Of a DNA stretch of 64,000 nucleotides, positions 45,596 to 60,654 are shown piece after piece; position 1 is the first letter of the stretch; each line of letters opens with the position of its first letter. The position numbers were made by a program, and so were the translations under genes. Location: NCBI GenBank assembly GCA_028564705.1, contig JAPXFQ010002822.1, positions 186,001 through 250,000 of the forward strand. The letters are read 5' to 3'. This DNA is from Apricaphanius iberus (Eukaryota; Chordata; Actinopteri; Cyprinodontiformes; Aphaniidae). The notes under the pieces were generated by a model. The model ran no database searches. It was not told the DNA's origin and saw only the letters and a list, made by a program, of their open reading frames with translations.

Positions 45596-48048
45596 ATGAG
45601 CTCATTATTGAGTCTCACAAACAACATGACTTCACCTTATCAGGTTTGATGGCACACTGGAAAAAATATTGCTGAAATTTACAATGTGACTATTTTTGAC
45701 ATTAAGAATTTATTCTCATAAACTTTTTTCACAGAAGTGTCTAAATATATGTTTTCAGGAAAGATTAAGGAAAAGATAAGGGGTCACTAAGAAGGTGTAA
45801 AGACTAAGACATTTAGGTTGTGTTTTAGAATTTTGAACACCAAATAACTGTGGGTTCTCAATATTTCAAACCCAAGCAAACTGGTTTAAATCTTATTCTG
45901 ACATACTGAACCTTAGTAAGATAGATTGAGGTTTTTAGGAAGCTTTGTTTTTCTTGTAATTTTTTTGCTAATCATTTATCATAGTCTGTAATGCTTTAGA
46001 GATAACAGATAATAATATTATATGTCATAGGTTTGTGCATTTTCTGTAATTACTGTGACATTTCTTCTTTTTCTGTTCAGTCTGTGCTTGTCAGGGATAC
46101 GTTTACCACAGCCTTTGTGAAGAACCTGATTGTTGTTCTGGTCTGGCTCGTCCTCACTTATATTAACAGCACCTTGGCAGCCACATTCTTTAGACACCAG
46201 GTACACACATCTAACAGCTTAAAACAACAACCACTGCAGAATATGTTTGCGAAGTATTCCACATAGCCTATGGACTTTACATAGGAAGAAAAAACTGGAT
46301 GTCATGAAACCTGTGACAAAAAAATATAGATTTTTTTAACAGTCTACCATTGTGTTGTGGTTAATTGACAATCGTACAGTAGAAACAGATTTTATTACAC
46401 CAGAGGAATTGTGAAAATGAATAAAATCATTTATATTACTAGAAATATTCCCATTTTGTCATTATATAACCTTATACTTAGTATTTCATTGAGATTTTAT
46501 CAGCACAAAGTTTCACATAATTGAAATGATGTGAAATTAAAGAAAGAAAAAAAACAGTTTTTTCTTCTATTTAAAATTCTGCAAAGTTTGAGCAGAGATC
46601 AGACATTTTGCCAATTGTTTCATGCGAAATACCTGAAGCTCATGAAGATTATCTGGAATGTCTTTGTCCATCACTATTCATGTATTGCTACAAATTCCAA
46701 ATTGCACTAAGGTTTGGATTTGACTGGGCTTTTCTTACATGTGAATATTATGGAATGTAAACCATTCCTTTGTAGCTTTATTCATGGTCATCTTTCTTTT
46801 CTATTCAAATCTCTGATTTATTTCACTGTAACTAATGGAAAGCAAAATATGTAAACTCTTAAAATTACTGATTGAATTAACACAATTTAAAAAATGGCAG
46901 TTTTGTTGAACCAATTTCAAATAAATTACATTATTCAGATGTAATGTAAGGGGATTTGGTTAAACCAGAATTTATTTACTGTGCAAAAAACCTGCCATCA
47001 TTTCAATTATGTTAATTCAACGAGTCACTTTTATGAGTGTATCATATTAAAAAGGCCTGTATCCATATGCAAAGTATAATTTTCTGGTTTTACTTGCTAA
47101 ACATGTTTCAAATAGCTCTTTGAGTGGAGTCTCAGGATTTATAAATTCTAGTTGATTCCTTCAAATGTTTTAGCCCCAGATATGGTAATTCATGAGTATA
47201 AGTTTAAGCCCCTACCTTCTTTTGTCTTCCGACAGACTTTCTATGAAGATCCTCGCTACATCCTATTCATCCACATGGTTATCAATGATGGCATTCAGCT
47301 CACTGTGACCATCACACTCTTCACCCTCAGCTACATTTTCTACAGGATCAATGTCTCGCTCTGCTGCTTCTTTATCCTGGTAGCAGTCTTCACCACCAGA
47401 AACACCCCAGTTAACTTGGCTAGTATGGCCGTAGAGCGCTACATAGCCATTTGCAAACCTTTGCAGTACTCTCAAATCTGCACAGTGAAGAGAACTTACA
47501 TAGTCATCGGATTGATTTGGTTTATTTGTGTGGCCCCAGATATAACAGATCTGTTTGTGACCCTGGCAACTGAGCCATTAAGCTTCTTTCATGAGTCTGT
47601 GTTCTGTTTGCGCCGTAATGTGTTCAAAGATCCGATCCTAGCACATAAAAGAAAAGCCTTTGATATTATTTATTTTTCCTGCGTCTTTCTTACTCTGGTC
47701 TTTACTTATCTGAAGATCTTGTTTGCAGCCAAGGCCCTCTCAGTCACTAAAACCTCAGCCCAAAAAGCCAGGAACACGATCCTTCTTCACGGTGTCCAGC
47801 TTGCCATGTGCCTGCTCTCTTACATCTCCCCGAGTGTGGAGATTGTTCTACACATCATCTTTCCAGGTCAAATCCTTGAAATCAGATATGCAAACTACCT
47901 AATTGTCTACATTCTGCCTCGGTTCCTGAGTCCAATAATCTATGGTGCCAGAGACAAGAAGTTTAGGAAATATCTCAGGATGTATCTGCTGAGAAGCAGC
48001 TGTAAGTCTACGGTGAAGCCAGATTTACCACTGGACGACAGAAAGTGA
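45596..48048 (+). CDS. odorant receptor 131-2-like, OR-F (3 coding exons)
   Basis: Predicted 326-residue odorant GPCR. Exon 1 (45596-45643) is a 16-codon mini-exon, MSSLLSLTNNMTSPYQ, with an NMT sequon. It ends CAG before gtttga. Exon 2 (46081-46200) follows a ttctgttcag acceptor and codes 40 residues: SVLVRDTFTTAF, TM1 and FFRHQ. Exon 3 (47236-48048) starts TFYEDPRYILFIHMVIND and covers TM2-TM7. All introns are phase 0 (437 and 1035 bp). TM3 ends VERYIAIC, so the Arg is kept (residue 124), unlike the genes to its left. TM6 has QKARNTILLHGV, and TM7 has PRFLSPIIYGARDK. No in-frame ATG precedes TM1 within exon 2, which is why the mini-exon is proposed. Its second and third exons are firm; the mini-exon is likely but unproven. 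Confidence 0.88.
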
Positions 48049-48311
48049 AAATACATTTTTACAGGTACTTAAATAAATGCTTGCACTTTTGTGGATATGA
48101 TCTTTCTAATATGCATGCCAGAAAAATAAACTTCTCATTGAAACATTAAGAAGTAAATATTAAATTCATTTTGGTTTCACTTTTAAAAATACAACATTAA
48201 AGAAATAAAACAAATCTAGTAACTTTTTAAAGAGATTTGTTTTTCAAATCTACATCTTAAAATTGCTGAAGCCAGAGGTTTACAGACTTTGCATTTACAT
48301 ATAAATTATAT

Positions 48312-48320
<9 letters not shown>
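48049..48320. other. 3' flank of OR-F
   Basis: Contains AATAAA-like sites near 48071 and 48126, plausible poly-A signals for OR-F. Otherwise AT-rich. Confidence 0.45.
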
Positions 48321-48394
<74 letters not shown>

Positions 48395-48397
48395 GTG

Positions 48398-48432
<35 letters not shown>
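48321..48432. repeat. (TA)n microsatellite
   Basis: Long TA tract with short interruptions. Confidence 0.95.
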
Positions 48433-50262
<1,830 letters not shown>

Positions 50263-50763
50263 TATATATATAGATTAGTTGTTACAGAAAAGTGGTCATA
50301 TAAGGAGTCACAAGCTGCTAAGTTACGCATTACTAGCATCACCGCATAAATACATACATACACATACACACATACTGTACATACACACAGATACATACAT
50401 ACACACATGCATACATACACACACATACATACATACATACCTACTAGGGGTGGAGCCGAACCTGAATACGGTATTCGGAAAGGCACAAATTACGTGTTTT
50501 TTACAAATACTTAAAATAATATTTATATTCGGGAACAACTAATTTACCAAGAGAATACAATTACAATTTGGGAGAGGATTATTCTCTCTTCTCTCCTAAA
50601 ACTTGTAATGCTTGCACTCAAAACTTCTGCTCTTTCTCAGATATTCTCTTTTCTCTCTTAAATTCTATGTTCTATGTTCCCCAAATGAGAAGTGAGTGCC
50701 TGACACAGCTGCTCCACACAGCAACGGAAGGGCTCGGCTGAGCGAAAAAAGACTCAACTGCAT

Positions 50764-50857
<94 letters not shown>

Positions 50858-51849
50858 TACCTTAACTGGGCTTCGGGAAGCGAAGTTTGATCAGGAGATT
50901 ATTAAATTATGCTACATTAGTATTAATGTCTGCAGTCGGGTCCTCTTATGCCCTGTTTACTTGTCCATGCGCTTTTTACGTACTTCTTTTAGGTCTGTAA
51001 TTTAGACAATAAGGTATTGACGGAGTTAACGTTTGGTTAAAACTGTTAAAACAAGGTTTGTAAAGTTGTGCCCCCAAACCATCAGGGCCGTCCCATTAAT
51101 GTTGAAATTGAGCATAGACTACAGATCTAAAAATGTATTGAAAATGTCAACATTATTACATTTGGTTTAATTTTATTTCAGTATACATTTTCTATTTAAG
51201 ATTAAAAAAAAGACAGGTTTCTTTGTAATTTATTTAATTAACATATGATTTGTTTTAATTTAAAATGTCATTATTACATTGTTTAAATTTAAATTAAATA
51301 TATTTTAAATAAACAAAAATGTCTAATTTTTATTTCTTTATGTTTTTACATTTTATTACATAAAAATAAAAATACAGTTTAACCTTTTCTTTATGTTTGA
51401 GCTTCAGACTGTCTCAGAAAATATTAACCAACCATCCCCGATTAATTTTAGGCTCAGCCAATTTAACCTGGCCTACTCTCCCAGATTAAACCAAATCTGG
51501 ATTGAAATTCTGGTGGTGGGGTTAACAGTAAGAAGGGCCAAGAGTCAAAAATGCTTAAGACCTTAGAGCCGGCCCCGACTTTTCATATTAATTTTGAATA
51601 ACAACGGAAGAATTCATGAACTCTAATCCAATGGAATGTTTTTTTTTATCTTAATTGTCTTATTTAGATTTTAAATGACTGCGTTTTAACAGAATTTATA
51701 GACAATTTGTTTACACAATTTTTTCCCCATTACATTTTTCCTGGGTCTTTGGTAAATGAAAGATATTTTACTGACACCATTTAGTCTCGTTGAATAAGGG
51801 CTTGTTTAAAAAAAAAAAAAGTGCAGCAAATTCATGCATAATCATCATA
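50263..51849. other. intergenic with microsatellites
   Basis: Contains a (CATA)n/(CACA)n-rich stretch at 50348-50441, a MITE-like start 'ggggtggagccgaacctgaa' at 50448, (TA)n at 50770-50818 directly followed by a run of about 38 T, and AT-rich spacer. No gene recognised. Confidence 0.5.
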
Positions 51850-52050
51850 TATTCATCCATCTATTGTCTTTTCTGCTTGTCCTCGAAGGGTAGTGGGGGG
51901 ACTGGTGCCTATCTCATTGGGCGAGAGGCAGGTTAAATCCTGGACAGTCCATCACAGGACAGCATAGAGACACACAGGACAAACAACAATGCACTCACAA
52001 GTTTACCTAATAGTCATGTTTTTTGGACTGTGGGAGGAATCTGGATGGAG
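51850..52050 (+). repeat. tccatccat fish repeat, longer copy 5
   Basis: Diverged head (tcatccatctattgtctttt), then actggtgcctatct, gggcgagaggcaggttaaat, cctggacagtccatcacagg and a further body with 'gttttttggactgtgggagg'. It is the longest copy in the window and has no TA tract after it. Confidence 0.75.
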
Positions 52051-53061
52051 TACGTTTATTAAATTCAACTTTTCTCATGTTAATATCAAATTACCATGAA
52101 TGAAATGATTTCTTTGACTGCTTATAATCTATTAAAACATTCCTTCATATAAACCTTTCATGAAAATTTTTTAAAAATGCCTTGCAGGAAATTCCAAATT
52201 AATTTAATCAAATTTGTAAAAGCTGGACTATCTAAACATAAACTCAACCATTTTAATAAATTTGCCAGATTTGTTGATGGCTCAGAAGGCAAAATATTTC
52301 TAGATGCTCATCACAGTGACCTTCAGTGTAGCTCGTTACATCATAGCCTTCAGCCTATCCCTGTAACTGGTTAATAGTCAGAGACCAAAGCATTATCAGG
52401 TGTTTTTTTTATAAATAAGCACAAGGATTTTTCTGACTATCTCATCAAGTAAGTGCTTTGTCTTCAGTTTGCTATCTGTGAGTATATAGCTTTATGTTTA
52501 AAGCTGATTTTAATGGTGCTGATTAAACCTTTCTCTGTTCTTTCTAAGAAAAGCATGTAATATGTGTGTTGTAAGTTATACTGCATTTGTCTAGAAAGCT
52601 TTCAAATCAAGATAAATTGAGAACACATTATTTTTGTTAAACTACATCAATATTTTTTGCACATGTTGTGTAGCCCTTTCTACAGCAGATTTAAATATTG
52701 TGATGTTTTATGTTTTCTAATACAGCTCTACGGTATGAATTTTAAAAGCCTCTAAATAAGGTTGGTGTAAGCACAAAAAATATCTTTTAAAATCTCATAT
52801 TTTTGTCTGTCGGTGTTTTTATTAACTGTTGTTTGAAAATATTGAGAACATAATATAATATTATAACAAGACTAATTTTAAAAAGCTAATTTTATCAAAC
52901 TCTTATTCTTACTATTACAACAACATACCTTATAATATACCATCAATCTTCCTCCCACATATATCATATTTTAGTATTAAGTAGTACTGAATAGACCAAG
53001 AGTCCAAAAATTAACCATCATGCTGAATCTGTGTACTTCTTTAGACAGAGAGGAGATGGTG
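52051..53061. other. upstream region of OR-G
   Basis: AT-rich. The stretch 52286-52350 has a weak match to the duplicated block upstream of OR-B and OR-C. The site ttctttag ending at 53045 is acceptor-like, 16 bp before the chosen ATG, consistent with an upstream non-coding exon. Confidence 0.35.
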
Positions 53062-55630
53062 ATGAATTCCAGCTCCTCCACGCATCCGGCTCTCCTCATG
53101 ACTAATAGCAGCTCTATACAGACAGGGGGCAGTGTGGATTTACCTAAAGATAGCTTCTCTAGTGCTTTAACTAAAAACATCATGGCCGTGATGGTGTGGT
53201 TGGCCCTCAGCGTCATCAACACCAGCATGGTGCACACCTTTCTACGACACAGGTACGGACGCTTCTCAGACTTTTAGGTTAGATATTAAATGAGAACACA
53301 CAAGGCTCTGTCATGTCATTTAGGGTTTCTTATGATTTTATCAAAAATTGGAAAAGCTATGTAATGAATAGATACAAATTGACAGATTTTTGTTATTTAT
53401 TTGGATTTATTTTAAAGAAAATGAAAAAAAAAGATCTTCGTTTGGAAGCGATTCACCTGTTAATTTTTTTTTTTTCAAAGACAGGACTGTGATTATCAAT
53501 ATAAATTATTGCCAACACAATTTCTATTAGCTGTAAGATGTCTGTTCTCACTAACTTGAACACATAAGTGTCCATTTCTCTATCAGCTCATTTCCTTTGA
53601 CCCTAGTCTTTTCTACGAGAACCCCCGGTACATCATGTTCATCTGCATGGTGGTCAATGATGCTCTGCAGCTTACACTCGTCACAACTCTCTATGTGGTC
53701 AGCTACATCTTCAGGAGGATCCATGTCTCCATCTGTTGCCTCCTGGTAAATCCTGGCTACTTTCCACTGGCTTTGTTGCAAAGAACTTTGTCTAAAATAA
53801 GACAGCAACACCTACCTACCTTTGGAAAAATACTCTTAGCTTTTTCCTATGAGCACATTTCTTCTTTTTTTTTGTGATATGGAAGGACATAAAAAAGTAA
53901 AAAGTATGAAAAACATAAATTTAATGCAAGAACGCATTTTTAATTGTCAAATTAAATTGTACAAGTTCAGATTCGCATTACTGGGATCTAATTTTGTTTC
54001 TTTAAAAAAAAGCTGAGTATCTTTATACAGAGATCTTTACCTTCCCTGATAATAAGATAAAAAATAATATTATGTATAAAACATTGAAAGTACAGGTTTT
54101 ATGACTGTGTCCATTTAAAAGAATCTGTATCCCTGCCTTCTATACCAAAGAATGGAGGTTTCCTAATATTAAAATAGTATTAGCAATTTGTATTATTTTT
54201 CCGAACACCATAATAACTCATATTTGCGTCATCCTTCCTTAGGTGATGACTGCAGTCTTCACCACCCGCTCCACCCCTCTCATCTTGGCCGGAATGGCCG
54301 TGGAGCGCTTTACCGCCATCTGCTTACCCCTACACTACGGCCACATGTGCACGGTGCCCCGCACCCTCCTCCTTATCGGGGTCATCCTTATCCTGACTGC
54401 CATCCCTCCAATCACTGACCTCCTCATCATCACGCTCAAAAAGCCTCCGAGTTTCTTCCACAGGGTCATTTTCTGTGACCACTCGATTGTCTTCCCCGAT
54501 CCTTCGATCTATTACAAGAACTGTGTGTTTGATGGGTTGTATCTCTCGTTTGTGGCCCTCACACTGCTCTACACCTACTGTAAGATCATGCTGACAGCAC
54601 AGGCTGCCTCGACCAGTCTGGCATCGGTGAGGAGAGCCAGGAACACGGTGCTGCTTCACGGGGTGCAGGTGACGTTTCAGTGCTGAGGAGCAATGTCACT
54701 GAACAGTACAGTACCAGGAGTTTACCTTCAGTAAACACAGACATTGAATATCTGTCATGAATACACACAGTTTAATACATGTATGTTTTAATTTGTAAAA
54801 ATCACAACAGAAACTATCAGTATGTGTAAAATATTTAGGGTGGATCCAAAGGAATTGATTCAAATGTAATAAAATTGTATGTACATGATAAGAGTTAGTG
54901 AAAGTTGTCTGATCCAGACAATTATTAACAAGTTACCTCTTTAATTTTATAGTAATTTTTGTTTATCACAAAGTTTAAAAACATCAAAAAAGTCACTTAT
55001 GTTAAGAGTGTATCTGAGAGCAGCAAATCTGATTAGTAAATACTGACAGTGTTACAGAAAACTCATTTGTCCCCTTTGTTTGATCAAAAATAATTATTTT
55101 AGGTAGGCCTACAGTAAAAACAATGTACTGTGTGTTTTTTTGTTGTTATTTTACATATTTTATTTGAATTAAACAGCTTTCAATAGTTTGTTTAAGTTTG
55201 TATATTTGTTTATGTTGGTGTTTTTCCTTTACCACTTTATTGTTTGAGGATATTACTAATACCAAAAGGATATTACTGATTTCACTTTATTACTTTGTCT
55301 TAAACTTTCTTCTTGCTCTTGTTTGTACACATGAAATCCCCTCCATTTGTAATCAGATTTTCTTCGTTCCTCTCTCACTTTCAGCTGCTGCTATGCATGT
55401 TGGCCTTGGTGGTTCCCTCCCTTCAGGCTGCTCTGATCTCCCTCTTCCCCCGGCTGAGCCTGGAGATCCGCTACATCTTCTTCTTGCTCGTCTACATCAT
55501 ACCCCGCTTCATGAGCCCAGTTATCTATGGGTTCCGGGATGAGCTTTTCAAGAAATACTGGATCCGGTATCTGTCCTGGCAGAGACAACGAAACATTAGT
55601 GTCAGGCCTGAGGTTTTGAAAGAAGCCTGA
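53062..55630 (+). CDS. odorant receptor 131-2-like, OR-G (4 coding exons)
   Basis: Predicted 333-residue odorant GPCR split over four exons. Exon 1 (53062-53252): MNSSSSTHPALL, TM1 and TFLRH plus two bases. Exon 2 (53607-53745): FYENPRYIMFICMVVND through TM2 to SICCLL at the start of TM3. Exon 3 (54243-54668): VMTAVFTTRSTP, AVERFTAIC (Arg kept, residue 132), TM4, TM5 and ARNTVLLHGVQ in TM6. Exon 4 (55385-55630): LLLCMLAL, PRFMSPVIYGFRDE in TM7, and the tail. Intron 1 (354 bp) is phase 2, unlike the phase-0 intron of its paralogs. Introns 2 (497 bp, gtaaat...ttccttag) and 3 (716 bp, gtgacg...tttcag) are phase 0. The ATG at 53062 is chosen because OR-B also begins MNSSS; 53056 or 53020 are possible. 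AATAAA follows the stop by 6 bp. Codons are GC-richer than in OR-A to OR-E. Confidence 0.88.
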
Positions 55631-58600
55631 ATGTGAAATAAAGTCCAGTTATTTCAGGATTTAAAACAAATTTGACTTATTTCGTTTAAAAATTTTTACT
55701 TTCATGACAGTGAAACTGCTAATTTCAAATAATCATAAATCTTACTTTTCTTCTCAGAATAAAACTTTGATAAACTTAATAAACCTGTTCTAGAAAAACA
55801 TTACATCTGTTTAGCAGCTGACAATATTTAAACAAATCAGACTCTACTTTTAGGGCAACACAGAGTATTCTAAAAGAAAAAGATTTTTAATAAAAGGTAT
55901 AAAACTCAATACCTTTTTTTATAATTATATACTCATTTATTTGTTGACTTTTCAACACTACCCCCAACAACCTTTTAATATCGAAAAGAAAGTATCCAGA
56001 AAGATATTGAGTTCTGTGGACATTTTATTGTTGTTGCTGTTGTTGATATCTCTTAGTAGAATAGACACACCGGAACAAATAAATAAATAATAATGATGAA
56101 AAAATGTTTTAAAAATAATCATTACCACAAAATCTGTCCCATGAAAAACTACAGCTGTTCTGAGAACAATGGAGGGTCAAACGTTATGAAATTGTACTTA
56201 AAGTAGTGTTTTGAGTTAAAAAGATTTGGTTTACAAAAAAAGGACAGTTTAAAGATTCATTCACTTGAAAAAAAATAATTCCGTAACTTTTATATGAATT
56301 TTTTTAATGGATGAGTATTATTATTCATGTGTTTCTGTGTTCTGAGCACATTTTTTACACAATAAGCAAAACTACGCTTTGGCCACCAGATGGAGCTATT
56401 ACCATGGTGATACATCAATCAAAGCCCTCTGTTTTCTTTTTTTCTTTTTTTGTTAATTCATCTCCAAAAAAAAGAGTATATCATTGTTTTTAGGCCTTTG
56501 CATTATTTGTAGATCAAATGTATGGTGTGTTTCCATGAAATATCACGGCCAAAAAACAACAACAAAAAACTCGAATTTGACTATTGACCTAGGAACAGTT
56601 CCATCATTAACCACTGGATGTCGCCAATGTACCACAGAAAAGCGTTGTTGTAGCCTGTTTGGAAACTGTCCTTCTTTTCCGGACGTTGACGGGAAAAGCC
56701 GAAGATTCCCCACTGAGAGAGGTGGAAACAACCCGCAGTTCAGATGGAAGAAACCTGCACCCCTACAGCTGACTGGTTTCTCTTCTCAGCAGTATTTAGC
56801 CATAGACGAAGGAAAAGACTGACTTTATTTAGAGGAACAAGTCGTTTTCCATTCTTTTCTTTACCCCTTGTTTCAGATTTGAACGTTTTTGGATAAGTAA
56901 GGACAAAAACTTATCAGATCATCATGGGATGAGAATGAGGATGTTATTTTGGTAATGAAGAAGCGTCGTCTGAGAACTCAGAGGTAAATTACAATTAAAG
57001 ACTTTTTCTCTCACTAGGTGTGTAGACAGATGCTTTTCAGATGATCCATTCAAAAAAAAAAACAATTACACAGATCGCTGATTGTTGTATGAATGGGTTT
57101 GCAATCGTTTGTTTCTGCAGCTGCATCTCTGCATAGTTGAGTTTCAAGCGGAAGTGCTGAATTATAGATCAACTTTATTTCTGTTTTCTTCATGTGCAGC
57201 CCCACTGGGAGCTCAGCATAAGCTCGTCATGTCTTTACTGTCACACAAAGATTCGGTAACTCTGCACCACAGTTGGTAATTATAGTCTTTATTCGGCTTT
57301 TTTGTTTGACTATAAATGATAAAACAAATACCTTAATGTAACCGAGCTTTAATGAAAACAACAAAAGCAGTCATTTTGATTTCTGTCAAGCTAAACATAA
57401 TTGCCAGTCTGGTAAAAGTGGAGAACATCAGAGATCTTAGACCTGTAATCACAGGACAAGCTCACTGCATTTAGGAAGAATAATTTAAGAACACAACATT
57501 TTTATAGGGAAAGTAATTTATTTCATGAAGAGAAACCATGAGAGTTTTTGAGTTTTTATTTTAACTTACATATGTTAGGGTAAATAAAAAAATGTGATAT
57601 TTTTTTAAGAAATATATTTTACACTTCTGCTTAATTTTGGCTGCGATTGTTCAATGACTTTCAGGATAAATCCTGACAGTGAGATGCACAGAAGAGGCAT
57701 AGTGCTTTGTTTGCAGCAGGTTAAAAAGATGACGATTTGAAAAAGTTTCCATTTCATAAAGTTTTATAAAGTGTTTTTCATAAAACAGCACAGATATATG
57801 GAGCATATAGAGTATATAAAGCAGCAACACTCCTTTCCTATCTGCTGCACACTGCTAGATAGATGGCTGAAAGAAGACAAAAAAAATGAGATTTTAGGTG
57901 GAAAAATTTGCAGAATTTGACCTGGCGACCACTAATCAGAACACGGGGAAACCGAGGTGCGTTGTTTGTTCTACTTTTATGTAGAATTGAATCATTCATA
58001 ATTAAGAATCACTTTGCCATGTGGAACAGAAAAGAAATGGAAAATGTGTTACAGTTTTAACTTAAATCCAAATATTAAACTTTTTATTAAGTTGATTTTT
58101 TCATTTGTTCATTTCAAATTGAAACTTATTTGTTGTTGACTATCATTAGGTTAAGAGACAAGGAAATCTAATTGTTGAATGTCTTATTTCTAAATGTATT
58201 ATTTTTTAACTGATATTTTACAATTTGGATCATGCTTTACTAAGTAGCAAGCAGGTGCAGTTATTGCAGATGGGAAAAAACTGTGAGACCAACAGGCCAA
58301 CAAAAATCAGCATATTAATTCATCTCAGCATTTCAGCTGTACCACTTAGGAGGGAAATTAAATAAATGTTAATATAATAAATTCCTTCCTCTCATTAGAA
58401 TTTATTTTGGATCAATAAATTTAATAACACTTCCAGCAAGGATTTTACAAAATAATAAATAAATGTTGAAAACTGGTAATTACCTTTAATTTGATTATTA
58501 ACTAACCTAATGTCTATATATTAATACTAAAAAACACATAAAAGAAAAAAAGACGAATTCTACTTTTGTTCTAAGTTCTAAGCTTGAGAAGCTGAAAAGG

Positions 58601-60584
58601 GGGATTTTGGGCTTGGAAATTGAAGTTTCAGAATAATGTTTTACAAATTCAAAGATACAAATCCTAAAAAATGTTATTGAGGTCTGTGTAGTTTAAATAA
58701 ATGGTTCCAAACAAAGGTAAAGAAAGCTCAGTGTTTAAGAAGCTTTTTTCCATCACCTTCTCATATAGGAATTGTCAGGGGAAAAACAGGAAAACGAAAT
58801 CATTGCAACCCAATCTTTACAACTTGTTCTGGCCTTTCACTGGCACAGTTCAGCAGAACTTCTTACTGGTTCTGGTCCTTCTTCGGTCTCTGGCTTTCCA
58901 AACCACACCTCTCATGGAGCTTACAGGGGAAAAATGACCAAGAGTGAGTGATAAATCAATTAGAGACCGAGGTAGGGAACCCTGCTAAATTATTTCATGT
59001 TAAAGGAGACATGGGTTTTTTTTCTAGCAATTTCTTAAGTATGGAGAAAAGAAAAATATCACTGTTTTGTTTTTTATTAATCTTTATAGAATACTAAGTC
59101 CTTACTGTAGCTGTTTTATATTTAACGTTTCGTAGATGATAGCATACCATTGGATAAAAGGATGAGCTCACATTCAGTTTAATCAATAGCATAACACTCC
59201 GAGGTCAAGCTCTTAATGGTTTGGGATGAGTGGCTAATTCTTGTGTTGTAAATTTCACTTCTATTGTATTTATGTTGACTCTTAATTAGTCCAAGAAGCA
59301 AGATTTCACAAAAAAAGATCTCGTAAACAGAAAAAAAAAAGGAAGGGATAAAACACAAGAATAGACACATCTCATAATAGATGCGCAAAATAACTAAAAC
59401 ATAATAAAAAATTTACTAAAAACATTCAGATTAAATAAATATAAATGCAAAAGTAAAACAACTAGATGTTTAACACAAAATAGGTGAATAGTTTCCAATA
59501 AGAAAGAGCCAAAAATCAGCTAAAGTATTACACGTTTCAGCCACTATTCACCACTATCTTTTGAAAACCTGATTATGTGTCCTTTAAACACACACACCAC
59601 CCACACATGATTTTTACACCAGCATGCTGATGTCAGCTGAAACCAGGTCATGTGACCATATAACTCAGGAAGATCTGATTAAATACCAGCAGGAAGAAAG
59701 AGAAAGATTTCGGAACGAATTAAGTCAGATCATATAGGCTAAAATACCATTATGCCCACATTAGGCTTACACCGGAGTCCTCAGGCCATTTTCCACATTC
59801 ACCAATTAGAGGCTTTATAGCATTAGGGCATCACATTTTAGCTGCACTTTACCTGAAGCTATGAGCGCTCCGTTTGGACTCTGAATAGCTCCTGTCAGTG
59901 CTGTTAGATGGCGTGTGGTTCATCGGATGACGCATCACTCAGAAGTAACACGAAAAATGTGCAAAAGAATACAATAAATCTAACGTTTGAACACAAAAAG
60001 TTGTGGCTGAGGAATCTCGAGAAAGAATGTTGTTCACCTCGCGTCACACTATCTTTCTTCAGTGAAACCTTAGCTACACTGAAAGAAAGGGAGCTACTAA
60101 AACGGTGATCCAGAGACTCTCTGAAACTTTACTTGTTGCTAAGCAATGTTTAACCGCCATTTGTTAACTGAACTGCACTGAATTAGGCTTTTTTTCTGTC
60201 AGAGGCTTTACCTTCGTACGGTGAAATGTACTTCAGGCAACAATGGGAGGAGGAACATCTGCGAGCGAGTAGAAATGTCACAATCCTTTACACAGTTTCA
60301 AAGTTTCATATGAATGTTGTAATTAATTCATCTGGTGGGAGACCTCACTGTGTAGGTTTCACTGTCAGAGTGTGTGTTGTGTGGGTGTTTTACACTGGGA
60401 GTACAGTAAATTAGCCTGTGTGGGAGTTATTTGTGGATCAGCTGTTTTTATAAAATCTTCTTGCAACTTCATCACCTAGAGAAAGTTGCACAGTTTTGCT
60501 TCCAGACAGTAAATTGTCTATTTCTGGTCAGCACTCTTTGCTTATTTATTTTACATGTGCCATGCATTTCCACCATGCATCCAT
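55631..60584. other. gene-poor flank after the receptor array
   Basis: No gene recognised. The stretch 56540-56820 is less AT-rich, with an open 112-residue frame of no known type, and might be an unidentified exon or repeat. CTCF-like matches occur at about 56381-56400 and 56611-56625. The ORFs at 58701-58937 and 59908-60108 show no domain I know. Confidence 0.4.
56380..56400 (+). promoter_or_regulatory. CTCF-motif-like site
   Basis: The bases ggccaccagatggagctatt resemble the vertebrate CTCF core (CCACnAGnnGGCGC-like), with A instead of C near the end. It lies 750 bp beyond the last receptor. Single-motif matches by eye are weak evidence. Confidence 0.35.
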
Positions 60585-60654
60585 TGTCTATATACCCACT
60601 TATTCTTGCAGAGTCAGGGTAAGGGACCAGTGCATGTGTGACAAGGTGTATAAT

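Noticed and set aside
50348..50441. Regular repeats considered as a CRISPR-like or tandem array
   Set aside because: Simple (CATA)/(CACA) microsatellite in a eukaryotic genome, with no spacer structure.
53020..53061. Upstream ATG at 53020 as start of OR-G
   Set aside because: Possible, but an acceptor-like site (ending 53045) lies between it and MNSSS, which matches the OR-B start; 53062 preferred.
56484..56822. 112-residue ORF as an exon of a flanking gene
   Set aside because: No family resemblance or splice partner seen; may be a repeat or unknown exon.
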